A program made the translations under genes and the position numbers. A stretch of 64,000 nucleotides of DNA, from the NCBI GenBank assembly GCA_964535825.1, contig CAZHUC010000003.1, positions 124,001 to 188,000 of the forward strand, in the 5' to 3' direction. This DNA is from CAZAQK01 sp964535825. GTDB taxonomy: Bacteria; Pseudomonadota; Alphaproteobacteria; Rickettsiales; SXRF01. Shown here piece after piece: positions 44,593-51,674 of this stretch. The notes below the pieces were generated by a model, which saw only the letters and a program-made list of their open reading frames with translations, was not told the DNA's origin and searched no databases. How positions within the stretch are numbered: position 1 is the first letter of the stretch; the number at the start of each line of letters is the position of its first letter.

Positions 44593-44940
44593 TTAGCAAC
44601 CGCTGAAGTTACCCACTGCACCTGCCACGGTCGTGGCGTTCATGATGACAGCGATACCCACTGCCACGGTGATGGCAAGACCCCATGATACCTTGCCAAG
44701 CGTAGCCCCTACGCCGACCACAAGCACTGCCAGTGTGGAAAGGCCACGGCCAAGGTTACCTGAGAACATGGTCACGATATTACATAATACGGTACCCATC
44801 GGGGTAACCGAGTTGCCCCCTGCAAACAGGGCTGAGGCCAGCACCATGTAAATGGCAGCCGCAAGGGCAAGCAATGCAAACATCCTGTATTGCACAAGCT
44901 TTTCCTGCTCTACAGTGGCTGTGGTGGCGGTATTTTTCAT
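44593..44940 (-). CDS. virB2: T4SS major pilin VirB2 (TrbC family)
   Basis: From the ATG at 44940, preceded by GAGGA at a suitable distance, the protein is 115 residues. It has a leader-like hydrophobic segment (MFALLALAAAIYMVLASALF) and two further helices (LSTLAVLVVGVGATLGKVSW; LAITVAVGIAVIMNATTVAG), the pattern of VirB2/TrbC pilins. A Cys pair (VLCNIV and the C-terminal GC) may be joined. It is the first vir gene. A frame extending to 45009 adds residues without a ribosome binding site. TraX-like protein is encoded divergently nearby. Confidence 0.9.
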   Translation of the reverse strand: MKNTATTATVEQEKLVQYRMFALLALAAAIYMVLASALFAGGNSVTPMGTVLCNIVTMFSGNLGRGLSTLAVLVVGVGATLGKVSWGLAITVAVGIAVIMNATTVAGAVGNFSGC

Positions 44941-44986
44941 AATGATCCTCATAATCTTGTCATTGGTCCTTTTGACGCATGATAAT

Positions 44987-45019
44987 AATATAACATACGA
45001 ATGTGACAATTTTTTGACA
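44987..45019 (-). promoter_or_regulatory. Candidate regulated promoter upstream of virB2 (paired TGTCA sites)
   Basis: Minus-strand TGTCA sites (plus TGACA at 45004-45008 and 45015-45019) are 11 bases apart and are followed after 11 bases by TATATT (44987-44992), about 47 bases before the virB2 ATG. The geometry matches that upstream of virB4 exactly. An alternative reading as a plain promoter (TTGTCA with TATTAT at 44982-44987, spacing 16) is possible. The rest of the 259-base gap to ridA is AT-rich and shows no other clear feature. Confidence 0.5.
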
Positions 45020-45199
45020 ATTTAACACTATTTCTAAATTTTTTTTGCATTATATGAATACCTGCAAAAATTATTTATAAACAGCATGATAACCGAGCTA
45101 TTATCTAACGGGTGTATTAAATTTTGGTTAAAGCAGTACCGGGGGTTGCAAATTCTCCTTTATGCGGCTAGAGCAGGTTAGTAATCAACGAGGATAAAT

Positions 45200-45670
45200 A
45201 TGACAAATTCTATTGAAAAAAAGCTCGCAGAACTAGGCATTTCATTGCCGCCATCATCAGCGCCTGCCGCCAATTACATACCTTTTGTTGTTACCGGAAA
45301 TCTTGTGTTTATTTCAGGTCAGGTGCCGATAAAAGACGGCAAAATTCAGGATGTGGGTAAGGTCGGAAAAGACTTTACCGTAGAGCAGGCGCAGGCCACG
45401 GCAAAATTGTGCGGCCTCAATTTACTTTCGCATTTGAAAACTGCTTGTGGTGGCGATCTGGGTCGTGTGAAAAAGTGCGTAAAACTTGGTATTTTTGTAC
45501 GTTCTGCTGAAGGGTTCATCGAGCAACCGAAAGTAGCGAACGGCGTATCCGACCTGATGGTTACGGTATTCGGCGATGCAGGTAAACACGCGCGCGCAGC
45601 AGTGGGTGTGAATGAGTTACCATTCGGTGTTGCCGTAGAAGTTGACGGTGTGTTCGAAATAGCTGCATGA
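45200..45670 (+). CDS. RidA family protein (enamine/imine deaminase)
   Basis: The 156-residue protein contains YIPFVVTGNLVFISGQVPIK and, near the end, HARAAVGVNELPFGVAVEVD, with the conserved arginine and the V-E pattern of the RidA/YjgF family (longer, YER057c-like subgroup). RidA proteins hydrolyse reactive enamines from PLP enzymes such as threonine deaminase. A GAGGA lies eight bases before the ATG. The stop overlaps the traX start by four bases. Confidence 0.92.
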   Translation: MTNSIEKKLAELGISLPPSSAPAANYIPFVVTGNLVFISGQVPIKDGKIQDVGKVGKDFTVEQAQATAKLCGLNLLSHLKTACGGDLGRVKKCVKLGIFVRSAEGFIEQPKVANGVSDLMVTVFGDAGKHARAAVGVNELPFGVAVEVDGVFEIAA

Positions 45671-46464
45671 ACTTTTTCTCGGGTTTTTACCAGAAGGCAG
45701 AAAAACAGGGAGAGGCCTATACGGCGTTGGATGTGGTAAAGCTGCTGGCCATCATCTCCATGACCATAGATCATATAGGTGTATATATGATGCCTGAGAA
45801 TTACTGGCTCAGAGCCATTGGCCGTATTGCGGCCGTGGTGTTTTTATTTCTTGTGGGGTATTCGCGTTCCACAGAAATAAGCAAGCAGTTGATGGTGTAT
45901 GCAGGCATCACCGTTGCCGCGCAGCCCTTTTTGGGATTCCCGATCTTTCCGTTCAATATTCTTGTATCCATCATCATTGCCAGATTGGCGCTGAATTATT
46001 TTGTGAAGCATAACTGGTTGCCGGCGCGCGCGCATGAGATCGTGATCCTCTGTGTAGTATTTTCTTTCCTGACCATGCCTTTTATTGAGTATGGCTCTAT
46101 TGCAATATTATGTGCGGTATTCGGCCGGATGGTGCGGGAGCACCAGCAACATCACTTACATCTGGTGGCATTCAGTTGTTTTGGGTTATTTACATTCTGG
46201 CAGTATTTTACCGGTCTTTATACCGTACCGCAAATCACTTATGTCGTGGTTACACTCGGCGGCATCATTGCATGGCTTGTCAAATGCCCGAACAAGGTGA
46301 TATGGGAAAACTGGCATGAAAGCATGTGGAAAACAGGCATCACGGTGCTAAGCCGCAACACCCTGCCATATTACTTTTACCACCGTATCCTGTTCCAGAT
46401 CATTGGGATGCTGATACTAGGCAAAACCTTTGGATTTACATGGGTCTGGATGGATTTTGACTAG
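45667..46464 (+). CDS. TraX family membrane protein (putative pilin N-acetylase)
   Basis: The 265-residue protein has seven to eight membrane helices and the family start LDVVKLLAIISMTIDHIGVY, with the conserved DH pair, then IGRIAAVVFLFLVGYSRSTE. FPFNILVSIIIARLALNYF and a late YYFYHRILFQIIGM follow. TraX of the F plasmid acetylates the N-terminus of F-pilin, and related proteins occur on chromosomes. It is co-translated with ridA and is separated from virB2, a pilin gene, by one divergent intergenic region, so modification of VirB2 is an attractive but unproven idea. It ends four bases inside the convergent scoB. Confidence 0.85.
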   Translation: MNFFSGFYQKAEKQGEAYTALDVVKLLAIISMTIDHIGVYMMPENYWLRAIGRIAAVVFLFLVGYSRSTEISKQLMVYAGITVAAQPFLGFPIFPFNILVSIIIARLALNYFVKHNWLPARAHEIVILCVVFSFLTMPFIEYGSIAILCAVFGRMVREHQQHHLHLVAFSCFGLFTFWQYFTGLYTVPQITYVVVTLGGIIAWLVKCPNKVIWENWHESMWKTGITVLSRNTLPYYFYHRILFQIIGMLILGKTFGFTWVWMDFD

Positions 46465-47114
46465 GCAGACAGCCGGTCCTGAAAGTTCACAGAAAACTTC
46501 GCCTCGGTCCTTGATTGAATCTCTTCAAGGGTAACGCCATTTGCCAGTTCAATGAGGGTAAGGCCGTTCTTCCCGATCGTGAAAACGCCAAGCTCGGTGA
46601 TTACCATATGCACTACTTTTTTGCCGGTTAAGGGCAGGGTACATTCCTTCACTAATTTAGCTGAGCCATCTTTTGCGTTGTGCTCCATGAGCACCACTAC
46701 TTTTTTTACACCGGCCACCAGATCCATCGCGCCGCCCATGCCTTTTACCATCTTGCCGGGCACCATCCAGTTGGCGAGGTCGCCTTCTTCGGAAACCTGC
46801 AACGCGCCGAGAATGGAAAGATCGATATGACCACCGCGGATCATGCCGAATGACGTGGCAGAATCAAAAAACGCGCTCTTGGGAAGCTGGGTGATGGTCT
46901 GTTTGCCGGCGTTGATGAGGTCGGGGTCGATCTCGGATTTGAGCGGGAAAGGGCCCATGCCGAGCATGCCGTTCTCACTCTGCAGCGTTACGTTCATGCC
47001 AGCAGGGATGTGGTTTGCCACGAGTGTGGGCATGCCGATGCCGAGATTCACATAGAATCCGTCTTTAAGTTCTTTCGCCGCACGGCGGCACATGTCATCT
47101 TTTGTCCATGTCAT
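46461..47114 (-). CDS. scoB: 3-Oxoacid CoA-transferase, subunit B
   Basis: The 217-residue protein contains LKDGFYVNLGIGMPTLVANH and the catalytic glutamate motif LQSENGMLGMGPFP near residue 50, then GGHIDLSILGALQVSEEGDL and GAMDLV. It is the B chain of a succinyl-CoA:3-oxoacid (SCOT) or acetate:acetoacetate type transferase, which activates short 3-oxoacids. Substrate preference cannot be read from sequence. Its start overlaps the last base of the A-subunit gene. Confidence 0.92.
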   Translation of the reverse strand: MTWTKDDMCRRAAKELKDGFYVNLGIGMPTLVANHIPAGMNVTLQSENGMLGMGPFPLKSEIDPDLINAGKQTITQLPKSAFFDSATSFGMIRGGHIDLSILGALQVSEEGDLANWMVPGKMVKGMGGAMDLVAGVKKVVVLMEHNAKDGSAKLVKECTLPLTGKKVVHMVITELGVFTIGKNGLTLIELANGVTLEEIQSRTEAKFSVNFQDRLSA

Positions 47115-47815
47115 TATGCAGCGTCCCTCGTGGTGGCGAATTCAATGCGTTTTTCGTAATTCGTGCCTTTGAAGATGCGTTGCACGAAGATGCTCGGCGT
47201 GTGGATGGCATCGGCGTCGATCTCGCCGGGCTGCACCAGTTCTTCCACTTCGGCCACGGTGACCTTGCCGGCCATGGCCATCATCGGGTTGAAATTGCGA
47301 GCGGTCTTGCGGAATACGAGGTTGCCTTCCGTGTCGCCCTTCCAGGCTTTCACGATGGCGAGATCGGCCTTGAGTGCGGTTTCCATCACATAATGTTCGC
47401 CGCCGAATTCACGGGTTTCCTTACCTTCGGCCACAATAGTGCCGTAGCCTGTTTTGGTAAAAAAGGCAGGGATGCCACAGCCACCGGCGCGGATGCGCTC
47501 GGCCAGCGTGCCCTGCGGGTTGAATTCCAGTTCCAGCTCGCCGGAGAGATATTGCTTCTCGAAGGTTTTATTCTCACCCACATAGGATGAGATCATCTTC
47601 TTAATGCGTTTATCCTGAAGCAATATGCCCAGCCCGAAATCGTCGACACCGCAGTTATTGCTGATGATGGTGAGGTTCTTTACACCGGCCTGTTCGATGG
47701 CCTTGATGCAGTTTTCCGGGATGCCGCAGAGGCCAAAGCCCCCGGACATAATGGTCATGCCGTCTTTTAACAAGCCCTGGAGGGCAGAAGAGGCGTCTTT
47801 ATAGATTTTGCTCAT
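47114..47815 (-). CDS. scoA: 3-Oxoacid CoA-transferase, subunit A
   Basis: The 233-residue protein begins SKIYKDASSALQGLLKDGMT, then MSGGFGLCGIPENCIKAIEQ, the oxyanion and CoA-binding GGFGLCGIP block of the A chain, followed by SNNCGVDDFGLGILL and GGCGIPAFFTKTGYGT. It pairs with subunit B downstream to transfer CoA between succinate and acetoacetate-type acids, as in ketone or polyhydroxybutyrate use. The 226 bases upstream, to the DUF2336 gene, are AT-rich without a recognisable feature. Confidence 0.93.
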   Translation of the reverse strand: MSKIYKDASSALQGLLKDGMTIMSGGFGLCGIPENCIKAIEQAGVKNLTIISNNCGVDDFGLGILLQDKRIKKMISSYVGENKTFEKQYLSGELELEFNPQGTLAERIRAGGCGIPAFFTKTGYGTIVAEGKETREFGGEHYVMETALKADLAIVKAWKGDTEGNLVFRKTARNFNPMMAMAGKVTVAEVEELVQPGEIDADAIHTPSIFVQRIFKGTNYEKRIEFATTRDAA

Positions 47816-48041
47816 GGCCCAGCACTATAATGGCCCGGTAATAAACTGCAATAGCAGAAACATACCCATAAAAGTTAAAAATAATGATAAATTTTAGTTA
47901 ACTTTAACCATTCTTTTACATGTATTTAGTAGAATTAATAATTAAATCAACGAGGAAGTTGTCCTTTGATATTGCATTAGTGTGTTGAAGTAGTTATATT
48001 TTTGCAAAGTTAAAAGAAAATTAGCACACAGGGCACTTCCC

Positions 48042-49193
48042 ATGATGAATGTAACGGGAATGGACGTTAAGAAACTCACCACTGAGCCTTCTGGTCGTGT
48101 GCGTAGCATGATAACGGCTAAGATCGCCGCCGATTACCGTTCCGGTAATTTCACAAAGGCGGAAGCCGAGATCGCCGCCGATATTTTCCGTATTCTCGTA
48201 AAAGACGTTGAAAGAAAAGTTCGCAAAACACTGTCTGAACAGCTGTGTATGTGCGCGAATGTGCCGCATGATATCATTATGCAGCTGGCTCAGGATGAGG
48301 CAGAAGTGGCGCTGCCGATACTCGAGCACTCTATCGTGCTTACCGAAGATGATCTGATGGCGATCGTCCGCAGTACCGGAGAGGTGATAAAGCTTTGTGC
48401 CATCGCTCGCCGCGATACGATCTCAAGCGGGCTGTCGTCGTGTCTGATCGATACGCATAATGAAACGGTGCTGACCTCTCTGTTCGAGAACCGTGGTGCG
48501 AACATCGCAGAGAAAGACATGCTGGCGGCGTGGAGTCAGGTATCTTCAAGCAAGACATTGCTTGAAACGCTTGTGCATCGTGGCGGGTTGTCGTTAACGG
48601 TTGCTGAGAAGATATATTATGTAGTGAGTGATGATCTGAAACGCCAGATGGCGCGCTCCTACAAGATCGGCCTGCCGGTCGCAAATAAGGCTTCAAACGA
48701 TGCACGCGAGTGGGAAATGCTCGGTATATTGCCGACCGATGGTGCGATCAGCCCGACCAATGATGAAGATGTGGAGGATCTGGTTGACCAGTTATATATG
48801 GGCAACCGACTGACACATTCTCTGCTCATCCGCTCACTGTGTGTTGGTGCGCTAAGTATTTTCGAGGCAGGTATCGCACGACTGGCCGGTGTGCCGCGCG
48901 TTAATGCGCGTATCTTGCTGATGGATTCAGGCTCGCTTGGGTTCAAAGCCATTTATCGTACATCCAATATGCCGGAAGGCTTCTATGAGGCTATTCGCGT
49001 GCTATTGCGCATCAGCCTTGAGGAAACCGAGTTCGGCCGTACGAAACGTGCCGACTTCCGTAAATGCATCATCGACCGTATCTATATGGAAGGGCATCAC
49101 CGCTCTGTAGAGAATATGGAATACCTGCTTTCCATCATCGGTGGCAAAATAGGCGGGGGGAATGTCAGTGCAGCAGTCGCCACGGTCCACTAA
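48042..49193 (+). CDS. DUF2336 domain protein, copy 1
   Basis: The 383-residue protein is all-helical with a HEAT-like look. The N-terminal third reads MITAKIAADYRSGNFTKAEA, then ADIFRILVKDVERKVRKTLS and PHDIIMQLAQDEAEVALPIL followed by LTEDDLMAIV, the typical DUF2336 signature of alphaproteobacteria. The function of the family is unknown to me. There is no signal peptide or membrane segment. The adjacent gene encodes a paralogue with the same order of motifs, so this is a tandem duplication. A neighbouring ATG at 48045 is an alternative start. Confidence 0.85.
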   Translation: MMNVTGMDVKKLTTEPSGRVRSMITAKIAADYRSGNFTKAEAEIAADIFRILVKDVERKVRKTLSEQLCMCANVPHDIIMQLAQDEAEVALPILEHSIVLTEDDLMAIVRSTGEVIKLCAIARRDTISSGLSSCLIDTHNETVLTSLFENRGANIAEKDMLAAWSQVSSSKTLLETLVHRGGLSLTVAEKIYYVVSDDLKRQMARSYKIGLPVANKASNDAREWEMLGILPTDGAISPTNDEDVEDLVDQLYMGNRLTHSLLIRSLCVGALSIFEAGIARLAGVPRVNARILLMDSGSLGFKAIYRTSNMPEGFYEAIRVLLRISLEETEFGRTKRADFRKCIIDRIYMEGHHRSVENMEYLLSIIGGKIGGGNVSAAVATVH

Positions 49194-49194
49194 T

Positions 49195-50310
49195 ATGAAG
49201 TCAGGCATACTTACCCTGAGCGAAGAAGATGTGAATCGCCTCCTTCGGGATACGACCTCAGATACGCGTATCGACATGACCGATCGTATCGCTGGCGCAT
49301 ATTCGAAGACGGTGCTCAGCCAGCAGGAAAATCTGATAGCGGAACAAATATTCCGTTTATTGCTGCGTGATACAGAAGTGCGCGTGCGCATGTCGCTGGC
49401 AGAACATGTGAAGGCCAGCCCGTCCATTCCCCATGACATCATCAAGAAACTGGCAAAGGATGTGGAAGAGGTGGCACTTCCAGTGCTTCAGCATTCTGAA
49501 GTGCTTACCGATGATGATCTGGTGGATCTTGTGCACTCCACGGGAGATCTTTCCAAGCATCTAGCCATCAGCAAACGCAAGAACGTATCTGTAATGGTAT
49601 CTGATACATTGCTTGGCAAAGGTAATAACAAGGTAGCAGCCACGCTTGCCAACAATGAAGGTGCGGTTATTTCAGAAACCGGAATGAGTAAGATCATTGA
49701 GGCGCATGGTTCGAATGAAGAGATCATGGAGTCGTTGACCAAGCGTGAAAATCTGCCGGTTGCCGCTGTGAACAAGCTCATCAATGTGGTGTCGTCTAAA
49801 CTCGCAGAAACCCTCAAACAGAAATATAATGTCTCGGCAGAGCATATCGATCAGGAAGTAGAAAAGGCTCGCGAGAAGGAAACGCTTCAGGTTATCCGTC
49901 ACGCGCGTTCGTCAGAAGATGTAATGAAGCTCATCACGCAGCTGCGTGCGTTCAATCGCCTGACGCCATCCATTATTCTGAGTGCACTCTGCCAGGGTAA
50001 CTTTGAATTCTTTGAAGCAAGCCTTGCGGTGCTTGCCAAGCTGCCGGTAGAAAATGCCAGCGCGCTGATTAATGACCGTGGTGAGTTGGGCTTCCGTGCT
50101 ATTTACAACAAGTCCGGTCTGCCGGATGCCATGTTCCCTGCTGTCAACATGCTGCTTAGGATCGTTCACCAGCTGCATGGTGAGGGTGAGCAGCCGGGCG
50201 GGGCGCAATATGCCAACCGCATCGTGGAGCGTATTCTGCAACAGGCAGAAGATTCCCAGATGGCCAATCTGTCCTATATCATAGCACTTGTTCGCCGTGT
50301 GTCGCAGTAA
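49195..50310 (+). CDS. DUF2336 domain protein, copy 2
   Basis: From the ATG at 49195, one base after the stop of copy 1, the protein is about 371 residues. DMTDRIAGAYSKTVLSQQEN, IFRLLLRDTEVRVRMSLAEH and PHDIIKKLAKDVEEVALPVL followed by LTDDDLVDLV match copy 1 position by position, and the C-terminal half has matching SILLSAL/SIILSALCQGNFEF-type helices. A start at 49162 would overlap copy 1 by 32 bases. The two copies are diverged enough to have separate roles, perhaps as partners. The function is not known. Confidence 0.85.
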   Translation: MKSGILTLSEEDVNRLLRDTTSDTRIDMTDRIAGAYSKTVLSQQENLIAEQIFRLLLRDTEVRVRMSLAEHVKASPSIPHDIIKKLAKDVEEVALPVLQHSEVLTDDDLVDLVHSTGDLSKHLAISKRKNVSVMVSDTLLGKGNNKVAATLANNEGAVISETGMSKIIEAHGSNEEIMESLTKRENLPVAAVNKLINVVSSKLAETLKQKYNVSAEHIDQEVEKAREKETLQVIRHARSSEDVMKLITQLRAFNRLTPSIILSALCQGNFEFFEASLAVLAKLPVENASALINDRGELGFRAIYNKSGLPDAMFPAVNMLLRIVHQLHGEGEQPGGAQYANRIVERILQQAEDSQMANLSYIIALVRRVSQ

Positions 50311-50405
50311 GTCGCTGTTAATAATTTTCCCCTAATGTCCGCTTTACACTTACTTTCACTCCACCTATCATCGCTTAAGCAATTAACCATTACCCGGTAG
50401 TTTTC

Positions 50406-51185
50406 ATGGCAGTTACTAAAATCGCCGTCGTAGCAGATGACTCTCCAAAAGCCCAGTCAGCACTCAAATACATAGAGCAGCATTATGAGGTCGTGGAAAT
50501 GACCAAACGCCGCATGGATGCGCAGGTCATCGTGGTGCTTGGCGGTGATGGTTTCATGCTCCAGACGCTCCATAAATATATGAAAATGCGTTTGCCGTTC
50601 TATGGTGTGAATTGTGGCACGGTGGGTTTTCTCATGAATCAATACGTTCTGGATAATCTCTGCGATCGTATCAGCCATGCCCGCAAGGCGACCCTGTATC
50701 CGCTGCATATGTATGCACGTCGCAAGACCGGCAAGATCTCGCAGGCGCTGGCATTCAACGAAGTATCCTTGTTCAGGCAGGGCAGGCAGGCGGCCAAGGT
50801 ACGGGTAACGGTCGACCATGTGGTGCGCCTGAAGGAACTCACGGCCGACGGCCTTCTGGTGGCAACCCCGGCGGGTTCAACGGCTTATAACTTTTCGGCG
50901 GGCGGACCGATCATCCCGCTGGGGTCGAACCTTATGGCACTGACGCCGCTTGTCCCTTTCCGGCCCCGGCGCTGGCGCGGTGCGCTGCTTTCGCATGATG
51001 CCAGTATCAGCCTGAGCATACTGGAAGCCAACAAACGTCCTGTGAATGTGGTGGCGGATTTTACCGAGATCGAGGATGTCACCGAAGTTGTGGTAAGCGA
51101 ACAGCGCAAATCGGGCGTCACTCTATTGTTCGATCCGGAGCACAACCTTCAGGAGCGCATAATCAAGGAGCAATTCAGCTATTAG
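50406..51185 (+). CDS. nadK: NAD kinase
   Basis: The 259-residue protein has the GGDG motif in VIVVLGGDGFMLQTLHKYMK near residue 45, GVNCGTVGFLMN, LAFNEVSLFR, and the NAD-binding VATPAGSTAYNFSAGGPIIP near residue 158. It phosphorylates NAD to NADP. The short N-terminus and length are those of the alphaproteobacterial form. A weak hairpin and T-run follow the gene. Confidence 0.95.
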   Translation: MAVTKIAVVADDSPKAQSALKYIEQHYEVVEMTKRRMDAQVIVVLGGDGFMLQTLHKYMKMRLPFYGVNCGTVGFLMNQYVLDNLCDRISHARKATLYPLHMYARRKTGKISQALAFNEVSLFRQGRQAAKVRVTVDHVVRLKELTADGLLVATPAGSTAYNFSAGGPIIPLGSNLMALTPLVPFRPRRWRGALLSHDASISLSILEANKRPVNVVADFTEIEDVTEVVVSEQRKSGVTLLFDPEHNLQERIIKEQFSY

Positions 51186-51190
51186 GCTGA

Positions 51191-51217
51191 CCTGAAGGGG
51201 TTATCAGGGCTTTTTTT
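51191..51217 (+). terminator. Weak candidate terminator after nadK
   Basis: CCTGA (51191-51195) and TCAGG (51204-51208) form a short five-pair stem, followed by GC and seven T residues, starting six bases after the nadK stop. The stem is short, so function is uncertain. Confidence 0.4.
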
Positions 51218-51317
51218 ATTGCCAGAATTGAAGATTTAAGCTAAAAACACACCCCCGGCGTGGCTTGTTGCTATGCCGCGAACTAACACTAGGCTAAATA
51301 ATTCGAGGAGCAATGTT

Positions 51318-51524
51318 ATGGCCACTGGTACAGTAAAATGGTATAACCCGGCAAAACGTTTCGGTTTCATTAAACCGGATGATGGTGCAAGCGATGTATT
51401 TGTACACGTTTCTGCACTGGAAGCAGCAGGCATGACCATGCTCGATGAAGGTCAGCGTATCTCTTATGAGCTCGCTGAGAACAAAGGCAAGACTTCAGCT
51501 GTAAATCTGAAGATCGTTTCCTAG
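51318..51524 (+). CDS. Cold-shock domain protein (CspA family)
   Basis: The 68-residue protein begins MATGTVKWYNPAKRFGFIKP and continues with the RNA-binding motifs RFGFIKPDD and DVFVHVSAL, then EGQRISYELAENKGKTSAVN. It binds single-stranded RNA or DNA and melts RNA structure. GAGGAG at 51305-51310 is a strong ribosome binding site for this ATG; an upstream start at 51273 is not supported. About 100 bases of untranslated leader precede it. The gene is monocistronic, flanked by terminator-like structures. Confidence 0.95.
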   Translation: MATGTVKWYNPAKRFGFIKPDDGASDVFVHVSALEAAGMTMLDEGQRISYELAENKGKTSAVNLKIVS

Positions 51525-51531
51525 CCTGTTT

Positions 51532-51601
51532 GGCCTTATTTAAGGCCTATTATGATAAAATTTGCCATATCCCCGCCAAAAAGGCGGGGATATGTTTTTT
51601 A
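51532..51601 (+). terminator. Double hairpin with rho-independent terminator after the cold-shock gene
   Basis: The first hairpin, GGCCTTA (51532-51538) with TAAGGCC (51541-51547), is followed by a stronger one, ATATCCCCGCC (51567-51577), loop AAAAA, GGCGGGGATAT (51583-51593), then GTTTTTT. The second is a perfect 11-pair stem with a T-tail, a classical terminator. Its GC core CCCCGCC/GGCGGGG resembles the REP-like hairpins elsewhere in the window, so a repeat may have been recruited as a terminator. Confidence 0.8.
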
Positions 51602-51674
51602 GCAGTTGCAACAATGGGGGTATTAGGATACATGCCTGCATCCGCTGCACAGAATATATAAGGTAAAAAAAGGT

